In this document: piece after piece, positions 1 to 4,781 of the stretch
Position numbering within the stretch: the first letter of the stretch is position 1
Layout: every line of letters starts with the position of its first letter
NCBI GenBank assembly: GCA_934630855.1
Contig: CAKTWW010000065.1
Coordinates: 1 to 5,397, forward strand
Length of the DNA stretch: 5,397 nt
Origin: an uncultured Collinsella sp.
GTDB lineage: Bacteria; Actinomycetota; Coriobacteriia; Coriobacteriales; Coriobacteriaceae
Direction: 5' to 3'
Position numbers and translations under genes: made by a program
Notes under the pieces: model-generated
Database searches by the model: none
What the model was told of the DNA's origin: nothing
What the model saw: the letters and a program-made list of their open reading frames with translations, nothing else

Positions 1-90
1 GGGCCCATCGCGGGGACTTGAACCTGCGAAGGAGCGAGCGTCAAGAAAACGCGGAGCGTTTTTAGCGAGCTGGCGAGGACGCCGGCAGGC
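1..90 (-). repeat. tRNA-3'-end-like repeat, copy 1
   Basis: This stretch is repeated at 190-279 with only two differences (78-79), so 88 of 90 bases agree. Read on the minus strand it ends like a tRNA: T-loop TTCAAGT (rc of 16-22), a 5-nt T-stem half CCCCG, a 7-nt acceptor half CGATGGG, a discriminator C and CC(A), with the last A falling just outside the window. The 5' half of the T-stem does not pair and no D or anticodon arm is present, so it is not a working tRNA. The rest is GC-rich and holds a hairpin (AAAACGC-GGA-GCGTTTT, 47-63). It may be a degraded tRNA end, an attachment-site scar, or part of a dispersed repeat family. The left boundary is unknown. Confidence 0.75.
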
Positions 91-100
91 GGCCGAAGCC

Positions 101-148
101 GGTGCGGATCCGCGAAGCGGATACGCGGACGTCCTTTCGCCCGCACCA
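101..148 (+). other. tRNA 3'-end-like fragment on the plus strand
   Basis: Bases 133-148 read CCTTT-CGCCCGC-A-CCA, which is the right geometry for a T-stem 3' half, acceptor 3' half, discriminator and CCA. Upstream there is no matching GCGGGCG acceptor half and no TTCRA T-loop, so the gene is not intact. Instead the segment has a different fold: GGTGCGG (101-107) pairs with CCGCACC (141-147), enclosing a hairpin ATCCGC-GAA-GCGGAT (108-122) and the palindrome GGACGTCC (127-134). An intrinsic terminator follows 10 nt later, as after a real tRNA gene. It could be a tRNA remnant, a recombined attachment site or a small structured RNA. Confidence 0.45.
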
Positions 149-157
149 TTAAATGAA

Positions 158-184
158 AGAGCTCCCAGCAATGGGAGCTTTTTT
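158..184 (+). terminator. Intrinsic terminator
   Basis: An 8-bp perfect stem AGCTCCCA (160-167) / TGGGAGCT (172-179) with a GCAA loop is followed by a run of T (179-184). It lies 10 nt after the CCA-like end at 148, the same arrangement as the terminator after tRNA-Arg at the other end of the window, which also has a GCAA loop. Confidence 0.85.
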
Positions 185-188
185 GTTA

Positions 189-279
189 TGGGCCCATCGC
201 GGGGACTTGAACCTGCGAAGGAGCGAGCGTCAAGAAAACGCGGAGCGTTTTTAGCGAGCTGGCGAGTCCGCCGGCAGGC
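189..279 (-). repeat. tRNA-3'-end-like repeat, copy 2
   Basis: Bases 190-279 copy 1-90 at 88 of 90 positions. Here the whole tRNA-like end is visible on the minus strand: T-loop TTCAAGT (211-205), CCCCG (204-200), CGATGGG (199-193), discriminator C (192) and CCA (191-189). These segment lengths (7-5-7-1-3) are those of a canonical tRNA. Homology to a tRNA stops at the start of the T-loop, and the T-stem 5' half (GCAGG) gives only two pairs. The copy begins five bases after the T-run of the terminator at 158-184. ATGGGCCCAT (188-197) is also a perfect palindrome. Confidence 0.75.
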
Positions 280-322
280 TGTTTTTACGGATCCAATGCC
301 GATATTTCGTATGCCCGAAACC

Positions 323-359
323 CCAGTGGGCAAAAAACGGCAAATATGAGTACTGTCAC
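323..359 (+). repeat. Left inverted repeat arm of the 225-bp element
   Basis: The arm starts CCAGTGGGCAAAAAA and ends ATATGAGTACTGTCAC. Its reverse complement matches 511-547 except for three adjacent bases at 338-340. The inner 19 nt and the outer 15 nt are perfectly matched. Confidence 0.85.
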
Positions 360-510
360 AAAGGCGGCAACATTTCTAGAGGTCTATTTTGTGATAATTA
401 CGCAACAGATGTACGTTAATTTGATTCGGCTTTGAGACAAAGCGGCTCAATTTGGAAGGATCTCGGGTTCGACAGGGTGCTATTTCGCTAAATAGGCTGC
501 TACTAAAATA

Positions 511-547
511 GTGACAGTACTCATATTTGGTCTTTTTTGCCCACTGG
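511..547 (-). repeat. Right inverted repeat arm of the 225-bp element
   Basis: The arm starts GTGACAGTACTCATATTTG and ends TTTTTTGCCCACTGG, the inverted partner of 323-359. Bases 530-532 (GTC) are the only positions that do not pair. Confidence 0.85.
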
Positions 548-560
548 CCCTGCCATCGGG

Positions 561-589
561 CCTTTGGGGCCGTCCAGGACGGGTATCCT
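561..589 (+). promoter_or_regulatory. Weak candidate promoter with an internal dyad
   Basis: A -10-like TATCCT (584-589) lies 32 nt before the start codon of the SPFH gene. No good -35 is present; CCTTTG at the proper distance is poor. Between them is a perfect 13-nt dyad, CCGTCC-A-GGACGG (570-582), in the position an operator would occupy. The call rests only on position and these short matches. Confidence 0.25.
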
Positions 590-621
590 AGTGCCAATGT
601 ATGCCCAATAGAGGAGAAACC

Positions 622-1560
622 ATGCTGCTATCCGGTATCATCGCTGCCCTTACCAGCCTTTTGATCCCCATCATCATCCTGTTGTTGCTTCTTCCTAACG
701 CCTGCTATGTCGTCGAGCAACAACATGCCGTGATCATCGAGCGCCTGGGCAAGTTCAACCGTATCGTCAACGCGGGTTTCCACCTGAAAGTGCCCGTAAT
801 CGACCGAAAGGCCGCCACGGTGAGCCTGCGTACCATGAAGAACGGGTTTGGCATTGACGTTAAGACCCAGGACAACGTGACCATTGGCCTCGAGGTCTCC
901 GCGCAGTATCACGTGAGCTACGACATGGGTGCCGGCCCGGCGGATTCGGGCATTTACAAGAGCTACTACATGCTACAGGAGCCCGTCGACCAGATGCGCG
1001 ACTTCATCACCGATGCCCTGCGCTCATCGATTCCCGTCTATACGCTCGACGAGGTTTTTGCCAAGAAGGACGACATCGCCAAGGACGTCAACGCCACCGT
1101 ATCCGGGCAGATGGCCGCCTATGGCTTCACCCTTGTGTCGACGCTCATCACCAAAATCGCGTTGCCGACCGAGGTCGAGAACTCCATGAACGACATCAAC
1201 GCCGCTCAGCGCAAGCGCGCCGCGGCTCAGGAGCTTGCCGAGGCCGATCGCATCAAGCGCGTCACCGAGGCGACCGCCGAGGCCGAGGCTATGGAAAAGG
1301 CGGGCGAGGGCATCGCCAATCAGCGCAAGGCCATCGCGCTGGGTATCAAGGACTCGCTCGAGATTATCCAGGAGACGGGCGTTGGCAACGACGAAGCCAA
1401 CCAGCTGTTCATGTTTACGCAGTGGGCCGAGATGATGACGGAGTTCGCCCGTACGGGCAAAAACTCGACGGTCGTGCTGCCGAGCGATTTCTCCCAGTCG
1501 ACCTCGATGTTTGAGCAGATGCTGGCTGCGGGTAAAGCCCAGAGCGATTCGAAGGAGTAG
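622..1560 (+). CDS. SPFH/Band 7 domain membrane protein
   Basis: This 312-aa protein belongs to the stomatin/prohibitin/flotillin/HflC superfamily. Residues about 3-31 form one hydrophobic membrane segment, followed at once by the SPFH start (VVEQQHAVIIERLGKF, 30-45) and the domain to about residue 185. Next comes an Ala/Glu-rich coiled coil (about 188-228), then EGIANQRKAI (229-238), a motif common in this superfamily. The C-terminal part (FMFTQWAEMM, later VVLPSD) most resembles the HIR-like group. Such proteins oligomerise on membranes as scaffolds or protease regulators; the specific role here is unknown, and no NfeD partner is adjacent. I chose ATG 622 because AGAGGAG (610-616) lies five bases upstream. 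An in-frame ATG at 601 would add seven residues but has no ribosome binding site. rlmH starts 6 nt after the stop, so the two are probably co-transcribed. Confidence 0.9.
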   Translation: MLLSGIIAALTSLLIPIIILLLLLPNACYVVEQQHAVIIERLGKFNRIVNAGFHLKVPVIDRKAATVSLRTMKNGFGIDVKTQDNVTIGLEVSAQYHVSYDMGAGPADSGIYKSYYMLQEPVDQMRDFITDALRSSIPVYTLDEVFAKKDDIAKDVNATVSGQMAAYGFTLVSTLITKIALPTEVENSMNDINAAQRKRAAAQELAEADRIKRVTEATAEAEAMEKAGEGIANQRKAIALGIKDSLEIIQETGVGNDEANQLFMFTQWAEMMTEFARTGKNSTVVLPSDFSQSTSMFEQMLAAGKAQSDSKE

Positions 1561-1566
1561 GCGCGC

Positions 1567-2037
1567 GTGAAGTACACCGTTGTTTGCGTCGGTAAGCTCA
1601 AGGAGCGCTTTTGGAAGGACGCGTGCGCCGAGTACACTAAGCGCTTGGGCGCCTATGCCAAGGTGGATATGCGCGAGGTCGCCGATATCGACCCTGCCAA
1701 GGCAGGTGGCGTGGACGCCGCGCGCGACAAGGAGGGTGCGGCGATTCTTGCCGCCTTGCCGCCGCGGGCGCATGTGATCCTGCTGGCTATCGAGGGCAAG
1801 GAGCGCTCGAGTGAGGAGCTTTCGGCGCGCCTTGACGATCTTATGCTGCGGGGCAACAGCGACATCGCCTTTGTAATCGGCGGCTCGGACGGCGTGAGCG
1901 ATGCTGTGCGCGCCCGTGCCGACGAGATGCTCAGCTTTGGACGCATCACCTTGCCGCATAACCTGGCGCGCGTGGTACTGCTGGAGCAGATCTACCGCGC
2001 CTGCAAGATCAGCCGTGGCGAGCCGTATCACAAATAG
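1567..2037 (+). CDS. rlmH: 23S rRNA (pseudouridine1915-N3)-methyltransferase RlmH
   Basis: This 156-aa SPOUT-class enzyme uses S-adenosylmethionine to methylate N3 of pseudouridine 1915 in helix 69 of 23S rRNA, on the assembled 70S ribosome. The length matches the family (about 155-160 aa). Recognisable motifs are LAIEGKERSSEELS (73-86), the cofactor-loop segment FVIGGSDGV (102-110), LSFGRITLPHNLARVVLLEQ (122-141, part of the SPOUT knot), IYRACKI and the typical C-terminal PYHK. The start is GTG 1567, supported by AAGGAG (1552-1557) nine bases upstream; this site lies inside the end of the SPFH gene, which suggests translational coupling. There is no terminator before proC. Confidence 0.95.
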   Translation: MKYTVVCVGKLKERFWKDACAEYTKRLGAYAKVDMREVADIDPAKAGGVDAARDKEGAAILAALPPRAHVILLAIEGKERSSEELSARLDDLMLRGNSDIAFVIGGSDGVSDAVRARADEMLSFGRITLPHNLARVVLLEQIYRACKISRGEPYHK

Positions 2038-2110
2038 GTTGGCAATACGAAACAATGGCGTGGGACAATGGCTTTCGTTTTGAGGAACGCATCTGAGAGG
2101 ACTATGTGAT

Positions 2111-2881
2111 ATGAAGATCGGGTTTGTCGGTTTTGGCAATATGGCGAGCGCTATGGCTGACGGCTGGATTGCCGCTGGCGTGGCCGCGGGTGACATGTGC
2201 GCCTGCGCAGGCCGCTACGACGCTCTGGTCGATCGCTGCGATGCGCGCGGTATGACCGCCTGCCGCGATGCGGCAGAGGTTGTCGCCGCATCCGATATCG
2301 TGGTCGCTGCGGTCAAGCCGTACATGATCGAGAAGGTCTTCGCTCCGCTCAAGGACGCCCTTGCCGACAAGGTTGTTCTGTCGGTCGCCTGGACCTGGGA
2401 CAGCGCCAAGTGGGAACAGGTCCTGCCGGGCGTCGCGCACATCTCGACGGTGCCCAATACGCCGGTGTCAGTGGGCGAGGGCGTTATCGCCTGCGAGAAG
2501 GCCTCGACGCTCAACGGCGAGCAGCGAGCCACGGTGCTCGATCTGCTTGGAAAGCTCGGCACGGTGGTCGAGCTCGATTCGAGCCTGCTGTTCGTGGGCG
2601 GTACCGTGGGCGGTTGCGCGCCGGCGTTCGTTGCTATGGCGATCGAGGCGCTGGGCGATGCGGCCGTCAAGCACGGTATTCCGCGCGCCGATGCCTATCG
2701 CATCGTGAGCCAGATGGTGCTGGGTACGGCAAAGCAGCAACTGGCAACCGGCCAGCATCCCGCCGCCATGAAGGATGCCGTGTGTTCGCCCGGTGGCGCC
2801 ACCATCAAGGGTGTCGTCGCGCTCGAGGACGCCGGCATGCGCAGCGCCCTGGTCAAGGCCATCGACGCCACGCTTCAGTAA
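2111..2881 (+). CDS. proC: Pyrroline-5-carboxylate reductase
   Basis: This 256-aa protein is a cytoplasmic NAD(P)H-dependent reductase that converts 1-pyrroline-5-carboxylate to proline, the last step of proline synthesis. The N-terminal Rossmann fold has GFVGFGNMASAMADGW (4-19), AVKP (67-70) and VPNTP (114-118). The C-terminal helical dimerisation domain carries AVCSPGGATIKGVVALEDAG (223-242), which fits the P5CR signature. Several usual positions differ: SVAWTW (91-96) in place of SVAAGI, STVPNTP in place of RVMPNTP, and VGGCAPAF (166-173) in place of SGSGPAY. It may therefore be a divergent lineage or a paralogue with altered substrate preference. ATG 2111 is preceded by GAGAGGA (2095-2101). 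The gap after rlmH holds an ACAATGGC direct repeat (2052-2059, 2065-2072) but no clear promoter. The TAA stop belongs to the repeat element downstream. Confidence 0.9.
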   Translation: MKIGFVGFGNMASAMADGWIAAGVAAGDMCACAGRYDALVDRCDARGMTACRDAAEVVAASDIVVAAVKPYMIEKVFAPLKDALADKVVLSVAWTWDSAKWEQVLPGVAHISTVPNTPVSVGEGVIACEKASTLNGEQRATVLDLLGKLGTVVELDSSLLFVGGTVGGCAPAFVAMAIEALGDAAVKHGIPRADAYRIVSQMVLGTAKQQLATGQHPAAMKDAVCSPGGATIKGVVALEDAGMRSALVKAIDATLQ

Positions 2882-3034
2882 AACCGACCAAAAAGGGACA
2901 GGTTTATTTCGATAGGTTTTTCCTGCGGTTTTGTTCCTTTAGTAAAAAGCGCCCCGCAACTGGCTCAACTCCAGTTGCGGGGCGCTCGCGTTTGCCCAGA
3001 TAAAACCGACCAAAATAAACCTGTCCCTTTTTGG
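2879..3034. mobile_element. REPIN-like composite repeat (inverted REP-type units)
   Basis: A 22-bp sequence, CCAAAAAGGGACAGGTTTAT plus TT (2888-2909), is perfectly inverted at 3013-3034. Extended to 34 bp (2888-2921 against 3001-3034) about 30 positions still match. A 15-nt direct repeat TAAAACCGACCAAAA also occurs at 2879-2893 and 3001-3015; the first copy supplies the proC stop codon. A strong hairpin lies between the units. The element fills the space between two convergent genes, ending four bases from the stop of the minus-strand gene. Two inverted short units around a spacer is the architecture of REPINs, which are mobilised by RAYT (Y1/IS200-like) transposases. No transposase gene is in the window, so this assignment is by structure only. 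Confidence 0.6.
2944..2986 (-). terminator. Strong hairpin terminator, best on the minus strand
   Basis: A perfect 16-bp stem (2948-2963 / 2971-2986, starting AGCGCCCCGC) encloses the loop CTCAACT. On the minus strand it is followed directly by a T-run (complement of AAAAA at 2944-2948), so it suits the minus-strand gene at 3039-3212. On the plus strand the following bases are CGCGTTTG, a poor U-tract, so termination of proC transcripts would be weaker. Confidence 0.85.
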
Positions 3035-3038
3035 CAGG

Positions 3039-3212
3039 TTAGTCCCAGAAGCTGTCTTCCTCGTCCTCGGATTTGGGACCGCGGTCGACGTACATCTTAT
3101 GGGTGCGCTTCTCTAGCACAAAGGCGAGGATCGCAAAAAGCAGGATGCCGCCGCCAAAAAGAACGGCAAAACCGGTGGTGGTACCAAACAAAAAGGAAAA
3201 AACTGCGTCCAT
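3039..3212 (-). CDS. Small single-pass membrane protein with acidic tail, function unknown
   Basis: This is a 57-aa open frame from ATG (3212-3210) to TAA (3041-3039). The ribosome binding site AGAAGG (complement of 3219-3224) lies six bases before the start. Residues about 4-33 are hydrophobic and Gly-rich (FSFLFGTTTGFAVLFGGG, then ILLFAILAFVL), a likely membrane helix. EKRTHK (34-39) is a positive stop-transfer segment, and the tail SEDEEDSFWD (48-57) is strongly acidic and probably cytoplasmic. The gene has its own likely promoter and a strong terminator beyond its 3' end. I do not recognise a family. The ribosome site, TM-plus-basic layout and flanking signals make it credible as a real gene despite its size. 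Confidence 0.72.
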   Translation of the reverse strand: MDAVFSFLFGTTTGFAVLFGGGILLFAILAFVLEKRTHKMYVDRGPKSEDEEDSFWD

Positions 3213-3236
3213 TAGGTGCCTTCTTGCGTAGTTGAG

Positions 3237-3266
3237 TTGGGTCGTAAACGCTCATAAGTATATACT
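3237..3266 (+). promoter_or_regulatory. Candidate serS promoter
   Basis: TTGGGT (3237-3242) and TATACT (3261-3266) are 18 bp apart, or TATATA (3259-3264) at 16 bp. The -10 lies inside the perfect palindrome AAGTATATACTT (3256-3267), so the same bases can serve promoters in both directions. It leaves a leader of about 50 nt before serS. I see no T-box AGGGTGG motif in it. Confidence 0.45.
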
Positions 3267-3283
3267 TGCCCATACATGTACAA
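3255..3283 (-). promoter_or_regulatory. Candidate promoter of the small membrane protein gene
   Basis: On the minus strand TTGTAC (complement of 3278-3283) can pair with TACTTA (complement of 3255-3260) at 17 bp, or with TATACT (complement of 3257-3262) at 15 bp. It overlaps the candidate serS promoter in the opposite direction. Confidence 0.4.
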
Positions 3284-3294
3284 GGTTGCAACCT
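3283..3294. promoter_or_regulatory. Perfect 12-bp palindrome AGGTTGCAACCT
   Basis: AGGTTGCAACCT is a perfect dyad in the divergent intergenic region, 29 bp before serS and beside the -35 of the minus-strand promoter. Two other palindromes are close by: AAGTATATACTT (3256-3267) and TACATGTA (3273-3280). It could be an operator; no regulator can be named. Confidence 0.4.
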
Positions 3295-3323
3295 AACTGG
3301 AATGTATATCGCCGGAGGATCTA

Positions 3324-4607
3324 ATGCTTGATATCAAGTTTGTTCGTGAGAACCCCGATGCCATCGACACCGCCATGGCCAATCGCCAGACGTCTTGGGA
3401 CCGCGAGAAGTTCTTTGAGCTCGACGACGAGCGCCGTGCCGTCATCACCGAGGTCGAGGAGCTCCAGGCCACGCGCAACGCCGAGTCCAAGAAGATCGGC
3501 GCCCTGATGAAGGAGGGCAAGAAGGACGAGGCCGAGGCCGCCAAGGAGGCCGTCCGCGCCGTCAACGAGAAGATCGACGGTCTGGCCGAGCGCCGCACCG
3601 CTCTTGAGCAGGAGCAGTACGACTTCATGGCTCACCTGCCCAACATTCCGTGCGAGGCCACCCCGTACGGTAAGGACGAGGACGAGAACATCGAGCGCCG
3701 TCGTTGGGGTACCCCGCGCGAGTTCGACTTCGACTTTAAGCCGCACTGGGATCTGGGCACCGATCTCGACATCCTCGACTTCGAACGCGGCAACAAGCTC
3801 TCCGGCAGCCGCTTCACCGTTCTCGGTGGCGCCGGCGCCCGTCTGGAGCGCGCCCTCATCAACTTCTTCCTGGACACGCACACCAGCCGTGGCTTCAAGG
3901 AGTGGTGGCCGCCCATCGTCGTCAAGCGTCAGACCATGTTCGGCACGGGCCAGCTCCCCAAGTTCGAGGACGATGCCTATCACGTCTCGGGCGACAACTT
4001 CCTGATCCCCACCGCCGAGGTCGTGCTCACCAACCTGCACGCTGGTGAGGTTCTGGACGCCGACACCCTGCCGCGCCGCTACACTGCCTTCACCCCTTGC
4101 TTCCGTGAGGAGGCCGGCTCCGCCGGTCGCGACACCCGCGGCATCATCCGCCAGCACGAGTTCGACAAGGTCGAGATGGTCAAGTTCGCCAAGCCGGAGG
4201 AGTCCGACGATGAGCTCGAGAGCATGACCGCCGAGGCCGAGTACCTGCTGCAGCAGCTGGGCCTGCCGTACCGCGTGATTAGCCTGTGCACCGGCGACCT
4301 GGGCTTCTCTGCCCGTCAGACCTACGACGTCGAGGTCTGGCTGCCGAGCTACAACGCCTACAAGGAGATCAGCTCCTGCTCCAACTGCGGCGACTTCCAG
4401 GCCCGTCGCGCCAACATCAAGTATCGCGACCCCGAGAACTTCAAGGGTTCGCGCTACCTGCACACCCTTAACGGTTCCGGTCTGCCGGCTGGCCGCACCA
4501 TGGCCGCCATTCTGGAGAACTACCAGAACGCCGACGGCACCATCACGATCCCCGAGGTTCTGCGTCCCTACATGGGCGGCCTCGAGAAGATCGAGCCGGT
4601 CGCGTAG
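3324..4607 (+). CDS. serS: Seryl-tRNA synthetase
   Basis: This 427-aa class II synthetase charges tRNA-Ser (and tRNA-Sec where present) with serine using ATP, in the cytoplasm. Residues 1 to about 110 form the N-terminal domain, with the long antiparallel coiled coil (about 30-100, rich in E/K/A) that grips the long variable arm of tRNA-Ser. The catalytic core follows: TGQLPKF (208-214), TAEV (230-233), motif 2 [14 protein letters not shown] (260-273), [16 protein letters not shown] (324-339), SCSNC (351-355) and motif 3 with NGSG (383-386) and [12 protein letters not shown] (390-401). Length is normal for bacteria. ATG 3324 is preceded by GGAGGA (3314-3319) four bases upstream. Codon use is strongly biased to C/G endings, as in highly expressed genes. 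It is monocistronic, since a strong terminator follows. Confidence 0.98.
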   Translation: MLDIKFVRENPDAIDTAMANRQTSWDREKFFELDDERRAVITEVEELQATRNAESKKIGALMKEGKKDEAEAAKEAVRAVNEKIDGLAERRTALEQEQYDFMAHLPNIPCEATPYGKDEDENIERRRWGTPREFDFDFKPHWDLGTDLDILDFERGNKLSGSRFTVLGGAGARLERALINFFLDTHTSRGFKEWWPPIVVKRQTMFGTGQLPKFEDDAYHVSGDNFLIPTAEVVLTNLHAGEVLDADTLPRRYTAFTPCFREEAGSAGRDTRGIIRQHEFDKVEMVKFAKPEESDDELESMTAEAEYLLQQLGLPYRVISLCTGDLGFSARQTYDVEVWLPSYNAYKEISSCSNCGDFQARRANIKYRDPENFKGSRYLHTLNGSGLPAGRTMAAILENYQNADGTITIPEVLRPYMGGLEKIEPVA

Positions 4608-4628
4608 GCAAGCTACATAAGCGATTTG

Positions 4629-4660
4629 ATGGGGCGCTCCTGTCAGGGGCGCCCTATTTT
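4629..4660 (+). terminator. Intrinsic terminator of serS
   Basis: A 10-bp stem GGGCGCTCCT (4632-4641) / AGGGGCGCCC (4645-4654), with one G-T wobble and loop GTC, is extended by weaker pairs outward. It is followed by TATTTT (4655-4660), 21 nt after the serS stop codon. Confidence 0.9.
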
Positions 4661-4708
4661 GTGCGCAGATCCATACCATGTCGTGCGGACAGCTCAATAG
4701 AAAATACA

Positions 4709-4722
4709 CGAACAAATGTTCT
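4709..4722 (+). promoter_or_regulatory. LexA (SOS) box
   Basis: CGAACAAATGTTCT contains the perfect dyad GAAC-N4-GTTC (4710-4721). It differs only slightly from the CGAACATATGTTCG consensus known for LexA in Gram-positive bacteria. It overlaps the -35 region of the promoter before the 125-aa gene, where bound LexA would block RNA polymerase. A second perfect palindrome, CTGTATACAG (4721-4730), abuts it. It lies downstream of the serS terminator and so points at the following gene only. LexA control is inferred from the motif and its position. Confidence 0.75.
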
Positions 4723-4748
4723 GTATACAGCTATCTACCTGCTATGCT
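4719..4748 (+). promoter_or_regulatory. Candidate promoter of the 125-aa gene
   Basis: TATGCT (4743-4748) is a fair -10, with a weak -35 TTCTGT (4719-4724) 18 bp upstream. The -35 shares bases with the LexA box. The transcript would start near 4755, about 27 nt before the ATG. Confidence 0.45.
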
Positions 4749-4781
4749 TTTGCTAGATAAGAGCGAGAGAAAGGGGATGCA

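Larger units (their letters stand above)
323..547. mobile_element. MITE-like element with 37-bp inverted termini
   Basis: This 225-bp segment is bounded by arms at 323-359 and 511-547 that are inverted copies of each other at 34 of 37 positions, the three mismatches being contiguous. The interior is clearly more AT-rich than the flanking genes and contains small hairpins (GCTTTG-AGA-CAAAGC at 429-443; TATTT-CGCT-AAATA at 481-494). It encodes no transposase, so if mobile it would depend on one supplied elsewhere. I could not find a convincing target-site duplication: the flanks are ..AAACC and CCCTG... Each arm carries a run of six T after the inner 19-bp stem on its outgoing strand, so the structure could also end transcription from either direction. 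The MITE call is inference from architecture. Confidence 0.6.

Noticed and set aside
1..279. A CRISPR array or tandem repeat array.
   Set aside because: Only two long, structured copies are present with one dissimilar spacer region, and there is no cas gene.
376..597. A 73-codon minus-strand reading frame upstream of the SPFH gene.
   Set aside because: It runs through the right arm and core of the inverted-repeat element, has no ribosome binding site and shows no domain-like composition.
601..621. The earlier in-frame ATG of the SPFH gene.
   Set aside because: It has no ribosome binding site, whereas AGAGGAG is correctly spaced for ATG 622 and the added residues do not belong to the membrane segment.
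1024..2196. A 390-codon minus-strand frame opposite the SPFH gene, rlmH and the start of proC.
   Set aside because: It is a shadow of three well-supported plus-strand genes in GC-rich DNA, with Arg/His/Leu/Ala-rich low-complexity composition.
3213..3323. A T-box riboswitch before serS, as is common in Gram-positive bacteria.
   Set aside because: The leader is too short and lacks the AGGGTGG core and an antiterminator/terminator pair.
3321..4715. A 464-codon minus-strand frame opposite serS.
   Set aside because: It is antisense to a full-length, unmistakable seryl-tRNA synthetase; its Val/Leu/Gly/Glu composition is what biased serS codons produce in that frame.
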